The translations under genes and the position numbers were made by a program. The notes below the pieces were generated by a model that saw only the letters and a program-made list of their open reading frames with translations, made no database searches and was not told the DNA's origin. From Phoronis australis (lineage: Eukaryota > Phoronida > Phoronidae): a DNA stretch of 64,000 bases. The stretch lies in NCBI GenBank assembly GCA_002633005.1, contig NMRA01000318.1, positions 297,895 through 361,894 on the forward strand. The letters are read 5' to 3'. Shown here piece by piece: positions 11,930-27,500 of this stretch; the first letter of the stretch is position 1; the number at the start of each line of letters is the position of its first letter.

Positions 11930-12160
11930 GTGTTTAAAAACTTTTCCACGCTCCTCCAACTTTGAATTCTGAATGAGCCAGCACAGGGAATGTGTAGTTG
12001 TGCCATTTTTGAATTTAGGAATGGGCAACTGCAATAAACAATGAAGAGTTTTCTCGAGTCACTGAATGTTCTTGTTGTTAACGAAAACGGAATTTTATGA
12101 CCATAAGGGATATTACGTATTACGAGTTTTTTAATGCAGCCTAAAAAGAAAAGTGGGGAA
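11930..12160 (+). repeat. Repeat family C, copy 1
   Basis: It shares with 14515-14690 and 44740-44890 the ordered words ATTTTAGG (here AATTTAGG), AATAAAC, TTTCTTGAGT-like (TTTCTCGAGTCACTGA) and GATGTT...TTGTTA. The extent is approximate. It lies between the GGPS1 and ASH2L 3' ends. Confidence 0.55.
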
Positions 12161-12423
12161 AATTTTCCATCTTGTTGCATAATCGCGCAGAAAACCCACC
12201 AGGAGGTCCTTCAAGCCTCAGGTGGATTTTAGTTGTGAAGGGTTAGCACCATGACGATAAGGAAGTGAGACAAACAGTCCTGCTTTGTGTCTCGCAAAAG
12301 ATCGATTAAACAAAAATACTGTGATTATGATGTTTCCAACATCTCTCCTGCTGAAAACAGAAATGATGGCATATCAGATACCATTCAGAGATAAAATTAG
12401 CAACAAAGAAATACTCAAAAGTT

Positions 12424-12429
12424 TTTATT
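12424..12429 (-). terminator. Candidate poly(A) signal for ASH2L
   Basis: Read on the minus strand this is AATAAA, about 135 bases after the ASH2L stop codon at 12564-12566. Confidence 0.5.
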
Positions 12430-12563
12430 GACATGGATTCAGAAATGCAAAATATCTTAACTGATGATACTCAATCGTAACACCACGTAATTTTAAAGCA
12501 AACTATCTGTTCTCTCTCATTCCTAAACAGTGTTTTGAATGCTAGTAAGGTTTGTCTATTCAA

Positions 12564-15500
12564 TCAGAAGTCCGGTAGCTGTCCTTCATTTTCAGTATGG
12601 TACAAAATATCCCGGAGTGTGTTCTCCACGCTTGTTAATGAGGCTGCTTCGCTCATCTGCAACGAAACAAAAATGTCATGACAACGGATATGTGCATTTC
12701 ACATCCACCTGGGCAACACAACGCTTCACCAGGGCCCGGGTTTAATCTTAGAACTCAAAATCAAACTCTGAACTATTTTTGACATTTCAAATTCCACTTT
12801 TGAGTGGGCTCAAGATACGCGTCTATTGTTCTGTTTTCAAGTACATTATGGTTAAGAAAGGTAATTGTCATAATCTGATTCACATTTGATGACCATAGCA
12901 TTATCGCTGTAAGTTTGAGTCTGCATGGCTGCTTAAAAGCAAAAATTTGGAAATTTCAGGGGTGGGCATTAACCCATAAATAGGGGCTAACCCGACTGAG
13001 TACAGTACATTTCTTTGTGTCAGCAAGAACCATAGATTGTGTGATTGAACACGTTACAGACACATGTAGCAGTTGTATGTGCAGTGAATTACATGACAGT
13101 GTGTCCAAAGATTCAAAGGTGGTGAGTTTTTGTTGTGAGCACAATGATAATTGTATAAGCTTTAGTGGTAAGTGCAGTTTATTTTCGAGTGCGACACACT
13201 GCTCATCCCTAAGTACGCTTGGTAAAGGCAAATAAAAATTTGAAACTGCATCAGAAACAAATTTCCAAATTATCTGTACAATTAATTCCTTTAATTCAAC
13301 TACATCAAATTAAAAAATTTCCATCCAGTACCCACCGGTTGAAAGTCCAAATCTTTGGGCTGGAACTTGAAACTTGGTCCATAATTTGCGGTGACCTGTG
13401 AAAAATAAAAACATTAAATAACCAGTGAGTTTGGTGATGCCAGACACTAAACATAAACACATTCAGTTTACTGGTAATTCACAGTACAGTCAAACCCAAA
13501 TGTTTAGATTGGAAACCTGATAAAAGTGATACAAAATTGTCAATGTGGGACTGTTATGTCTTTGATACAAATGTGTTTATTAAATTGTCTTCTTGATGGA
13601 GTTTAAAGGAAGTGTTGTTATTTATGATAAAACATGATTCATAGAGACACACTTTCATATGAATTCCTGGCTTTAATCATAAGGGAATTGTTTTTTTTTT
13701 TGAAGGAATTTTGGTCAATTTGGCGTATTTTACTTAATCTGCAAGATATTTTGAGAATTTTAGGAGTGGATTTCTATTAAAAACAAAAAATAAGTAGAAG
13801 TATTTGCCTGATTAGATGTGTAACTTCAGGTTTAAAGAATTCTTTTTTAATTTCGGTTTAATAGTGCGGGTTCAAAATGCACTTTGTGGTAACTAAAATT
13901 TGTTAATTAACCAAAATGGCTTCCAAAGGCGTAAACAAATGTTCCCCTTCAAGAATGCATACAAAATTTCTAAAGTGCTTTTCTTGAAGTATGCAAGTTT
14001 TCTCCATCTTTGTAAAGAATCAGTTGAGACAGTATTCTATCTTGAATTTGAATTCACCCACTGACTAGATGGAAAAAAAACATGTCTCTTTGAAAATATT
14101 GAATGCACGGCTCATTAGAAATATGCAGAAACAGTTAATTCACATTGAAACGCATCTAGGATAACTAGTAATTCTCAATAATGTTAGGAAAACTAACACC
14201 AAAAGGTTTCCTGTTTAAAATGCTTATTAGAATGATTTACATCATAAAATAATTGCAGCATATTGAGCTAGAGTGATTTGAACGAAAAAATAAACAGAAT
14301 CTAAACAAACATCAGATGCCAAATAATTTTCCAAGCCAAGATAATAATTCATTCAAGATAGGAAACGAAATAATTGCTCAATGCAGTTTTTGACGAATTG
14401 TAACGAGAAAGTTGTCCAATTTGAAGCAACATTTTGCCGCCGTTTAGCAGTCAAATTGATATCTTAACAAGAATAATAATTTAGGGTTTAAAAATATTAC
14501 ACAATTTTTGCCAATGAGGTGACAGCTTTAGTCACAGGCGATGCGTACATGCACCATTCTGAATGCGCAATTTTAGGATTGGCCAACACTAATAAACTCA
14601 AAACCTTCTTCTTGAGTCACTGATGGATTTGATGTTTTTGTTAGTAACAGAATAACTATCAAGTTAAGGAATGTTATGAATGACTTAATTTATTTCAAAT
14701 TTTGGCAGCTAAACATTGAAGAAATGATGCCTTAACTGCAGAAGCAAAGAGCAGTTTTGCTCTCCCTAAAACTAGGCCTCAGAAACACCCATACAACGAA
14801 GCATTCAAAACGACTGTGTCAGAAGATGCCTTCTAATGTACATCCATCTGTCAACCTACCGTGGCATTTTTGTACAGGGAGATTGCTGGATAATAGTAAC
14901 CACTATAGATGTCTGTGAACGCCTCACCTTGGTTGACACCATTTTTAAAGAAAATTACCTGCAACACAACAACACAAACAACTTATCACGTATGATTCCA
15001 GTTATAACACACTGATGCAGTACCCATACGGGCAGAACTTTTATTTCCAGAATTTTGACATAAAACTCCCGCAAGCATTCTAAGCCCCACACAAACTAAA
15101 ACAACAAAACTAAAACTGGAATAAATTAAGTTAGCGCTGGTGAATCTTCCCTGTTGAACCAATCGATGCACTTCATACGGCCCACAGTTTTATCATGTGT
15201 CCGAGTAGTCAAGATTCATGGTAACTCTCTGTATTAAGCATATAAGCAATGCAAACCATTGAATAGCTCACTTGTGAGTTTCCAGTTAGTCAATGTGACA
15301 TCACCGGAAGAGGAGCAAAACCCGCCATATTGTTCTTGTTTTGCCCCGAGTCTTTGCTACACACGCGAAATCTTACTGGAGTTCTTACAGTGAATTTTAC
15401 GCTTAAAACGTCAACACGATTTAGGGGATGGTCGATGGATCGTGAAATAACTGTGAATGAACGAAGAAAATGTGAACTTGTTATGTTGTGCGAAGCTGTG

Positions 15501-18500
15501 AACGGACTGAAATTGGAACTCGATCCGGTCTAGGCCTGAATGCCGCAGGCATACAGGGGCAATTGTAAATCCCCATAAAAAATTAGTCATTTCAAAATAC
15601 AGCAAATAAAATCAATTGAAACATGCATATGGGGCATGGAGTTATAATTAGCCCATACCCTGACTTTGGATACAATTTAGTCTACAAATAACTTGAACAT
15701 GTCACTCGAGTTTCTCTCAGCGGGCACCATTTTGAGGAAGTTACGTGAAATCACGCTTGTTGACAAACAAAAAGACACAAATCTTACAAATTTCAGTTGA
15801 TATTTTCCCATGCTATTGGGCAAGTGCCACGTGCCAGGTCACACGCTTTGCTCAGTATTGCGCTAGCCTTTGCCTCATACTCACCTGACTCAGTTGAAAT
15901 ACTTTGTGGTTATCGTGTGCGCAGTCAAAGTTAACAGTAACCAAAAAGTGGAGTTGGAATTCTTCGCCAAAGTCACCTGAATTCCCGTAGCTATGCTTTA
16001 TCGAAAATATATATAGAAGCAGAAAGGATCACTGAATAAAGTAAGCGCCTTTTTAGGTGATAATTTTAGGTGTGGAATGTATTTCTTGATGAGGTGAAAA
16101 CTTAATCAGTGAGCGGATTTCGCTTACCGCTCGTTTAAAATACACGGGACGAAATTAGTACAGAACGCGATGAAACGTATTGTAGTGCGAATCTGAATTT
16201 CATTTGCCATAACAGCAATGCTTGTTTGGCGTTTTTCACACTAAAAGATTAAAAACTCGACGTAAACAACAGAATACACTCTGCTACCATATCGGGCAAA
16301 TGGCCAAACGACAAGCTTTTGCCCCACTTCCGGTGATGTCACAGTTAAGTCTCACATAATCTCGCGTTATTGTTATAAACTCGCAAAAGGACTATTGCAG
16401 CCACGGCTACATCACAAACAGTATGCTTCTAGGGGTGTATATCAGAGATGTATATCAGAATGTTTGTTTTCGGGGTCTGTTAATTTTGGTAGAAATACAA
16501 AATTTTCACTCATTGGGTGTTGCTTTGTGACCACTGCATCATATCAATAATACTAAGAATGTAGTAAAAGTTGTTTAATGTCGATACATAAGACCTTCAT
16601 TTTGTGAAAATCCACTTGTACGCCACATCGAGTTTTACATGTGTGAGAACAAGTTTGACACATGAAAACGGCTTTGAAGGATTAGCAGTTCACTTTTTCT
16701 TACAATACAAAATAAGTAACCCATGCGCAAGATTCTGTAATAGTCCATGAGCCATCAATCAGATGCACATTAGATGTTTTCTGATTTGCTTTTAAAAGTT
16801 TCCAGTGAGAACATTTGTCAGATGTGTGATCTGTCTTCTTCTCATTTACCCCCAAATCAGTCGACTGATCTGCCTTCTTATCGTAAGCAGGCTACATTCC
16901 AATGGCATAATGTGCGGTAAGGCTCTGTTGGCTGGTGATGATTGCACTCCATTTGCGAGAATATTATCATTTTGCACATTGAAGTTACGCTAATTGTTGC
17001 TTAACAAAGTTGTTTTAAGCAGTTGATCTGCCTTCCAGTCACACAATCTATTTGCCTTGAACTCATAAATGTTCCACGTCTGCAGTAAATATGACCACAG
17101 TTCTTAAGAGCAAAAATACAGCAGAGACGCACGCACATACACAGACACACACACACATGCACGCTCATACACACAAACAATTCATTAGTCTTATTCAACA
17201 TCAGTGTCACACTTTTTACACCAAGGTGACTGGTTTCAGTTTCAAGGAATGTGACAAATGACAGCACAGCAAATGTGGACTAAAGTTTGCTCTTGCCGGA
17301 ACAAATAAATAAAACATCTATTACGTGTGCACGTTATTGCTTCACCTAGTATGCAAACCATAATCTTTTACACAAACTCCGTTCGCAAGCCTTGCAGATA
17401 TGAGGCACACAAACTCAAGGTGGTAATTAAACAATTACAGTTAGTTTTTTTAAAACGAATTAAACAAAATTTCTTCTCGTCGAAACTTGGTAGAAGTTCA
17501 AAGCAAAAATTAGTGGCTCATTTTCATAAGATTTAGTGTTTATTTTCACGTGATTTCTGTCCGAGTTTTCGACATCACATCCACTTTTCGAAAACTACTG
17601 TAAAACTGTCTGCAGAACACTTAGCACAGGAAAGTGACCCTTACCACGCACCGTAACAACTCTACCACGCGCAAACAACCCTCATCACAGAGACTGGACT
17701 AAAACACAAACTTAAGGTACACCTCCCACACATAATGTAGGTTCAGGTTGCCAAATAAGGATTCGTTTCATGAGGTGAATGTTCTTGCAGTTTGTGGTAC
17801 TTTGTGGGGAGTGGTAAGAGTTTCCCTTCAACGGTAATTATTCAATTACCAGCCCTGCGGCCTGCTTCCCCACTTAAGTAGGAGCTTAAGACCGAATTTC
17901 CGTCTTAAGTCACTTTTCATGAAACAGAATCCTGGATTTGACCATTCTACTAACCTTGCTCCTTTTCTGGGGCGTTAATTCCTTTTCTGTTTCCGTTACG
18001 TAATCCTTTTCTTCGTAATACAGTTGACTCTTGAACTTAACTAGCGGCTAAAAAATAACACGGTGGTCGGTTAGACTTAAGGAAACCCGAACAATCAACC
18101 ATAACACAAGTTGTAAAATGAAGTTCACAGAGAAACATCACAAAATCTACGTGAAATTGAGCGCTACATAGGCGGGTAAAAATAAACAACTTTAAAGTAA
18201 GATGAAATAAGAATGAAGCAGATTACAAGGACACAAATAACACAAAAGAGCCCCATTCTTAACATAGTATTAACCACAGAAAACAAGGAGTGTTTTCAAC
18301 TGACACAAAGAGACAATGATGGTACCATCAGCCATTTAGCATGAATGTAATTGCCAAAAGGTCATTGTCTAATTTTCATTGGTTTACAACTTGGCTGCAA
18401 ATAATCAAAATTTAACCAAGCGTTGTTTTATGGCAGCTGTTCAGTACAAACTATACTGACACTAAACAGAAAATTCTCTTCATGTTCATTTTTGTTGTAA

Positions 18501-21500
18501 ATTTTAAAGTATTTTTCTGCCATATTGTTTGTTAAACAAGTGTAGAATTACTGTATTCAACCTTTTCAAAGTAATAACATTAGTCACATAAAGTGGAGCC
18601 TCAGGCCAAAAGCAATACAAATTTCTTTCACAAAATGTGCCCTCTGATGCTTTTCAGTCACCATCTATTTTGTTTCCATACGAGCCAGTTGCGGATTCAG
18701 AGAGGGGTAGAGGGGGTCCAGATTCCCACACGGTCACTTCTATATTTTTGTAATGGGGGAATCTCAAGTACCTCTTTGTTTGTTCCTTATCGGACTTCCT
18801 GGACAAAATTCTGGATCTGCGACTATGACATCAATTGAGATGGGTAACTCTGATCAGACTTCGCACAGATATTTTTAATTTTTAATTTTTGATTGATTAG
18901 ATCATTTCCTGCACCATTTATTTCTGATCTGCATTTTTCAACATGACTTCTCAGAAACAGACACGTTATATTGAATACATTCTAATCACCTTTTTGACTA
19001 AACTGCATATCAAATACGGTACCTACTGTATGCATACTGGGTGTATACTCTATCAGTTGTTTCAAGTACTTGTATGCCATGTCTATGATTTAATACAGCT
19101 ATATTGAATACACTGCGCACTGAATCCATGATTTTTAAACCGTGGTAAAAATATGCAATATACCGTATTAAAATACTTTACTGCATATACATAACAGGTT
19201 TACATCAAACTGGCTGAATGACTTCCAAATATTTGAAACAACAATTTTCATGTCCGCATACAAGACAATGCTCAATAGGTATGAAAACGCAGTTATTCAG
19301 CAATTCCCTTCAGTGGCAGACACACAAAATAGAATTTTAACAACTTCGGCTTAAAAGTTTAATTTCATTTAACCTTGGTTGTGTATTTCTGGCTAATTCA
19401 TGACCAACGTTTGTGTCTTTATTGAACAATTTGTACATCAATATGACAATAAATCAAAACTACATTACGAAGTTTGACAAACTGTCGGAATGTTTCTCTA
19501 CATTTATGCCCCCTGGCATCGCACATGTTAAGGTTAGCAATGAACAATTAATTACCGATGTCGCACCACACATAATTACAGCGTGAATAAAACATATGTT
19601 TAGTAATTCAAGCTAGAGCAGCCGGACAAATTTAAACAACAGCTGCTTATTGAAAGTGCAGTAACATTCCAGCCACAGCTGATCACCATGGCAACCTGAG
19701 GCACTTGGTTGTGACTGAAGCAGTCCAACACAAGGGCTTTGTGAAAATGGAATTTGAAGTACATCGACCCTAGACCACTTCTTCACCAGAAAGTTATCAA
19801 GTCCCAAGTTTGGTTTAGCATGACGGTGCATGCATTGTTTTTCTCTCCATAATGTTCAGTAAAGGAAAACCTATCCAATTCCCGACAAAATAATATTAAA
19901 ACAGCCATTTTCTCTAATAATGTTGTCATGCCGATAATTTTTCCATACCATTATCAGGTGGTATCATTGCTACAGAACATGAACATTGGAAAGTATTAAC
20001 TTGGTGTTACGTATCGTTCAACAAAAATGAGAAAAAATAGAAACTCTCGTTTCAGCCATATTGCGTCCTAAATTGGCAAGATTTTACCACATGGAAATTA
20101 AGCCCGCACAATCATTGCTCTCAATTATTATTTACATGAATAACCCCTACCAAAAAAAGCCATCACTAACGGGGGTTCTTGATTTTGAAAAATCAATTTG
20201 ACGTTCGCTACTCAGAGGATATCAATTCCAGAAGCAAAAACGGGACCTTTGACCAGATCCTTCAATAAACAGGCCTCTTGACAGAAGCCATGAAGCACAA
20301 GGTGCTGCGAAAAGGGCCCAGTTTCTAATGAGACCAAGTCTTAATAAACCATTCTGTTCAGCTCAGAAGTGTGCCAGTGGTACCACCATTCAAAACTAGG
20401 TTAATGACGCAGTGCGTTTTCTACTCCTGCAAAAGTGAAAAGTTTAATTCGGCAAGGGGAATTTCATTGTGACAAATTGGGTTCATTTTGCAAATCCTGC
20501 AAATTGAGCCTATCCAACTGGACATAAAACCTTATTTTCATAAGAAAACGACACTAGTGCCCAATCTAATGAAAACGGGCTAATTTCGAGATGGCCGGCC
20601 AGCATTACAATCTTTGAAGTTTTACTACTCGTAAATGCTTCGGTTCTAGACTATGAAAATGAAGTCCTATCATGATAAGGAAAATTCTGACACTGGTTTT
20701 CATTTTGGTTTCGCAAACAGCTTAACAGAAGGAAATGTAGTTTTAAGTGAATGAAAACCAAGTTATTTGAAGATTTGTCATTTACTATGCACGCACATAA
20801 TTTTATGGATGTTTAATGCACTATCCTATGCCTGCTTACATTGATACTGTTGAAAGACCAAGGCGATTTACTAGAAAAGGGCATATCAAATTCAGTTTCA
20901 AGCGGAAGACAACCAAGTAGTTTTTGACATCTATGTCTAAGGTTTAGGTGTACACACAGGATGTGCTGCTCAGACAATCCGGACTTTTTCACAACAGTTC
21001 TCCAGCAAAAGAGGTCTTCATCGAGTTACATTCCTCCCAAAAGGGGGTGTTTAGAATGTCTCCAACAGGTACACTGCATCAACAGCAGTAGGGTTAACAT
21101 GCTGTAGCTTGTATTTTTGTGTCCTGAATTTTAATGGATTGCTACTGTAAGCATTTGGAATCAACTGCCAGCAAGATAGGGTAAAACCTCACCAATTTCG
21201 GACAAAACTAACGCTTGCTAAAATTGCCTTCTTCATGTTTCCAAGGCTTCAAACATTGGTATGAAAGCCTACAATTTCTCAAATCATTGCCAGATGCTAG
21301 CTATGCAGACTTGGAATGACCACTGATAAGAAAGAGGAAAAAATTTCCAGGTGATGTATCATTCCACAAATAGGCCTGTGTGATAAGACTTTTTTTAATT
21401 CAACTGAAATGAACGTTTTTGCCGGCATAGTCAAAATAATGATAAAAGAGATGTGAAAAAAGAGGAAACAGAAACCAAAAAAGAGGAAATCCCCTTAAAA

Positions 21501-24500
21501 GAGGAAAATTCCAAGCCCTGGTGTAGAAGCCGAACATGGAAAATATTAAAATCAGATACAACTTATCCTTAATGAAAAATTAGCAAATATGTCCTAAACT
21601 AGTGGAATTTGACCGCAATGTTTTCGAATTTTAATAAAACATGCGCCAGTGGCCTGGTGCCTTTTGTGGTGCACCAGGTGTGCTAAGGCCACAAGGTTGC
21701 GCCCATTTCACTAATCACCTGATTAAGACTCAGGAAGATTCTTAAGCATGAGGTTCATTCTAAGTCTTCTAATCTTCCTGTTCTTCAGGAAATCAGAAAG
21801 GCTATTGTACCTGCACCATCTGTCAATGTCTACAAGGCAACTTGTATGTTGTCCATCCAGATTTTAATACAAAAAATGTAAAGAAACTCTATGAAAAGGT
21901 GACCTGTTTCATCAGTGAAAGCTTCCAACAAAAATGTCCCTTCATAAGAATAAGCTTTCCAAAATTTCTAATAGCGTGGTGGTAATTGTAATTTTCCAGC
22001 AATAGACTACTTAATTCAAAAAAATAAAAACATCAGTTTAACCCTTACTCTGCTCAGTTGATACTACAGTAAGGCAACAGTATAATGTAAACACAAACAC
22101 ACAAACTTCACCAAAAGGGTTTCACAGCCTGCACTTGAAACCACTGATGGGCTCCCAGTGTAATCCAAGGCCCTGAACATGTATATACATACCCAACATA
22201 CCATCAGGGGGCAGATAACGCTTGGCTGAAGTTAGCCAGTCAACCAAGCCACAGTCATCATAGCAATGCCAAGAAGAGGAGAAACAATGCAATAAGTGGA
22301 GAGACACACCATGATGTCAAGCAGACAAGAATGAGAAGGGATGAGACAGAGATACGACCCCATTCTGTACAGAGGTAAGGTAAGCAAGACTGTCTTTATG
22401 GTGTACAAGCACAAGCTTATTGAATTCTCATGTGCATGAACATTCAGACACAAAAACGTATTAATGTTTTACTAAAACAAAGATTTAGCAGGTTTTGAAA
22501 TGGATGGTAGTGAATGTTGAAACGTGAACTGTAGCTGTTTCTTTTTCACCAAATCATGAATGGAAATGTACTTTGCATGCACACTTTGAGCCACAAGGCA
22601 ACATTGAATTACTTTCTATAAGTTGTATGGGCTGAACCATCAACTCGAAAGCTTTCGAGGTTATATGTCTTCTGTGCACTTTAAAATTTTAGTGCGAACA
22701 ACTCAAAATGATTGACGTTGCATTGCAAGGCAACAATTGAGCAATGAAGTGTTCAACCAGTGTTTGCCAAACATATGAACCCATGTATTAAAGACTGGCT
22801 CTCAGGATATATGAGAAAAGCTAAACTGCCTTGTGTGACCCTTATGAGAAACTGTAGCTCCTTAATGGAACATTAGCGGTGAGAAAAGTGGTTTTCTGAC
22901 ATCATCCCAAGCAGAATCAAACCCGCAACCCTTATGGTCGCAGTCCAACACTGCTTGTGGAGCTAAACACCATTTGATAAATGGTAGAGAATTTTAAGTG
23001 TATTTGACTGGCGAATTCACAAGCCTCAATTTCAGCGAATGTCTGGTAAACAATGGTGAGAGTTGGTGATTCGTAATAAAATAACAAAGCAACAATGGAT
23101 TTTGTTGTTTTAAAGCTCTGGTCAAAACTAATAATTGTACTAAGTCTATCCCACCCAACAACAATCACAAGAAATTTCCACTTAGNAACCACGCTAATAA
23201 CTATTTAATTGGTGTTGGAGGATCCAAGGGATTAACTGTGGTATGGTGATAAAGAATGGACAGGTCTTCGCGAAACAATGAGCAATTATAATTCTTATAG
23301 CCACGCAGTCGTCTGCGATTTCAAACGCAATTTTGCCTCCTCTCAAACAAAAATGACGAAAATTCACTCACTTCTGTCAAGGTGTAATGACAAAATTGAA
23401 GAGAACAATATTGGTTTTTTCAGTTTTGGAAGCAAATCTATTTCTTATAGAAAAACAACACATTGTTGTTAATCTAGTGAACAAATAACAAGTCAGTATC
23501 TTTATTATAATTCACACTTTAGCAATAATGCCAAAAACAAACATGAGTGATGGGACTGTGAAAAACGACCAACAAATGGAAACAACTAAACCACAACTAG
23601 ATGACAAATAGACGACAAATCTTCTCTTCATTCCAATCTTGCCCAACATCATGAACAAGGAACTGCAAAGACTTGGACCAATTAAAATCCAGATTACAAC
23701 ACATTATCGCACACAAACTTCCCTTGCTATACACTCCAACAGCATTTGTTTTCAATTACCTTACATTTCATAAGAAAGCAGCTACTTCCCAACACAGGCT
23801 TTGTTAGTAATTACCTTAATTTCATCATAAACCACTACATCCCCCCCTGCCCTGACGCCGCCCAATTCAAATGCATGCCTTGTTCAAGATCAGATGTCAA
23901 GAGGACTTGTCAGAGAAAGTGGCCAAAGCCTGCCAGTTTACTAGGGTCAATATGGTTTTATTAAAAACAACTATATCAACAGCACACTTAGGCTCTTCCA
24001 GACAGAGCAAGGGAAATGAGAATTGATTTTTCTCAACGCCAGTGATGCGGAGCAACAAAAAGGTAGACATCAGACAAAAAGCCCTCGAGCAATTGCTCCG
24101 TGATCATTATCTAGATTCAAGAAGCCATAGGACAAAAGGTAAGGTGCTCTGATCCATTACATTTGATGACTGCAGTTAAGTGTGGACCATTTGATCTAAA
24201 CAAGACTTGATCAAGATAGCTTGCAAGCAGTGAACCATTAATATGTCATCATAGTGGGTTTAAAAAGAACAACTGTGAGGCAAAGGCTGAGAATAGTATA
24301 GAATAGTGTCATCAAGCCTGTCCAGACACAAAGGACGTGTCATCTTACAGCAACCTGTGCGTTCATTTCATGCAGAAAGACTTGCATAAGAACCACAATA
24401 GGTTCAGCAGGAAAATTTGGCTCGTTAGAATTAATTTACATGGGTTCAAACTAATTTCCATGAAAAGAGTAATTTGTGAAATAAATTGAAAATGCTATTA

Positions 24501-27500
24501 AAGTCCAAAAAGCAAAGTTGATTGTGGTCTGGTCTGTACCCAGACTCATTTTGAGATCTGCATTTACCAACTAAAAATAATGTTAAAAAATGTCTGCCTG
24601 CATCAATTCTCGATTTTTTTTAAAAAAGCTGAACAAAGGCACATAAGCAAGAATAAGCAAAGTGTGAAACACCGTGATGTTGTCAAGCCATGAGTAAAAA
24701 AAATCTCTCATCATTTGTGGAAGTCTCAGGTGGATTATCTTTTTTGAAAAAGTGAGCAACGAAACTACCGCACCACTCTAATTAAAAAAAAAAAAAAACA
24801 CTGACTAAAACCAACTATGATATGCTTTTTAGCCATTTGAATGAATTACTAATTTATTCCTCTGGAGACAAATAAAGTCAAGACAAAATTCTAGATTAGA
24901 CTAGAATCATAATTTACTTCAAGAACATTACAAAAAGTTAAACTGACTTGATACAAGATCATTTCACAGGGACAAACTTGTTCTCTAGACAAAGACTCCA
25001 CTTCACATCCCACTTTTTAATATAACAGGTGCTCTTTTAATAAACTCATCCCGTGCATTTATTTGCATGTTTTTTCAATCGATGATTGGCACTCGGTTTA
25101 CGAGACTTTCCACTGACATTAAACAGGGTATCCCCTGTTGTTGATATTGAAACCCAACAAACACAGATGTCTACTACAGAAGTTGAAATCTCTGGCAGTG
25201 TTATGCTATGAATCATGACCCAAACTACACAGCTCCTGCAGTTAATAGATGTGGACAGATAATGTGTTTTTTGAGAGAATGTGCATGCTTGTCAGATGAG
25301 CAATTGCATCTTCCCTGCGAATATTTCTGGATTCTCTTGAAATGTTTTTCCAGCTTTATCAAACAATCTAAATGTAGGTTAATAGCTTGTGCAAAAAGAC
25401 CTGGAGGTGTCTAAGAGATTGCACACCATCTTTAAGACAGTTCAAGTTTTCACACAAATACCCTACATCTTGAAATGGGTGACCATATAGCACTTAAGTT
25501 TAAGGTGAAAATCTTATCAAAACAACTAGTTTGACTCGATCAAATAACTGTTTTTTCAATGTGCATTTGACAAGTGATAATTGTGAAAATTAAAAAAGTG
25601 TTTAACGAAAGGTTTGCAGTGATACCGGCACAACTTAAATCATTTCGTCACTGTTTACGATAAAATCTCACCAATTTCTGACAAAAATATTCTAAAATTG
25701 GTCTTTTTCATTTTCAAAAGCTTCTAACGTTATGATAGTAGCTGTGGCGTAGACCTTTAGAAATTATATAACATTTATCTGGAGCTACTTACTTTTTACG
25801 AAAATAAAATTTCACTTGTGTCCTGAATTATTGAGACTATGCCATACACGGATTTAGAAATAACACAACAAATTTTCATTACTTTGCCCTCATCCGTGTT
25901 TCCAATCCATTTAGTTTTGTTGCAAATCAACCTTGGTTGGATCAGTGAACAACACTGGTAATTCACAAGCTGTTGTAAGACTACAGCATCTGATAACAGA
26001 TCAACAACACAATAACCAAACCAATATCAAGAGCATAGCAGAATGTCTTGTGGTGGCAATAACAATAAATACAACAATGGTGATAACATTCCAACCAAAA
26101 CACAGCCAAGCACCATACAATGCAATGTGACTCCAATAAGCTAATTACTGTTCACTCTACCCACCAATAACACAGCTCTTCTATTTATTCAATCAATTAT
26201 AAACTTATCCACAACAGTTCACAGGCACTGCAGCATACAGTACAGGTCAAAAGTATTCAGACAAAATGACCCAGAATTCCTGGTCATGAGGCCTGGGCAG
26301 AAGTTCAATTCTTTATCAGAGCAGCTTTGTGAGCGAGAATGAAGGGGAATTGACAAGAAAGTGAGAAAGGTGGCTAAGCCAGTCTGTAACAAGAATTTTG
26401 TGGCTAAAATAGTCAATATCAATTATTTTTGCCGTAAACATATACTTAGCTGTCATGACAGGAAATGGGTATTTTGTCCAACTACTTTTGTCCTATACTG
26501 TACATACAGAGAAATCTTTGCAAATCCAGATGAGGACAATGGCTCTGTGTCGAACCAATCTCTTATTTTCTAATTTGGGAAATTGATGCAGACATTGACA
26601 TGAACGTCATTATGTGGACAGACTTCTTAATGAGGTAGGGGTTGGTTAGTTGTTGTCTAGTTAAGCATCTCAGTTACATACATGTAGAACTGTTGTTGAT
26701 GTGAATCATTAGTCATCTTGTATGCAAGTATTGTATAACCACAAGCTTTAATACCAGAAGGTATTTCTTTTCTGTGGCACTGCAATGGCACATTAAATGA
26801 CCAGTTTAGCTCCAGTCTCTTTTTGTATTGAAACGAGACATCAGGCTAATTTTGTACAGGACTCGGTTGTGTAATATTTCAAAACTTATATGCTGGATAG
26901 CTTGACTGCTGAGTGAGAATGGGATGTCATCGTTGCTATGGTATATAGCGCACATAACTTTATGCAACTGGGCCCTGATAAATTGTTGATCCACAGTCGG
27001 ATTTTCTATTTTTCACCGACTAATAATTTCTAAGTTTGAACAAAGTCTACCTACGACAAAATGTGCACTGTGAGACAAAACCAACTTGCCACCAACTGTG
27101 TACCAAAACAATTCAACAACTTGGTGCCAATTTTTTGGAATAATTCTAAATAAATGGTATCTTCCAGAATCCCGAGTCAAAGTGAACATGCTTTGAGCAG
27201 AGCCAACACTGACAACCAACGATTCACCTCAGGAATGCCAGACAGGAAGTAGAGACCAGAGTGACTGGAGGTCTGACCCGGCTGAGATACCTGAGAGAAA
27301 GCTACTATTTGGACTAATGTGGATTAAGATGTCAGCTAGCTAAAAAACAACTACACATTTATCACAACAGACTAAGTGATGTTGTACGTGGATAAGAGTT
27401 GTGCTAAATCATTAGTCTTGGGAAGCTGATCGGATTGAGGGATTGACTGTGAAAGGTTATTTCTGGCTTGAACATTATCGGCCTTCTGAGCACTTGTAGC

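Noticed and set aside
15330-15533. A transposase gene inside the family E element
   Set aside because: The frame is only 67 codons and I can name no transposase motif in it.
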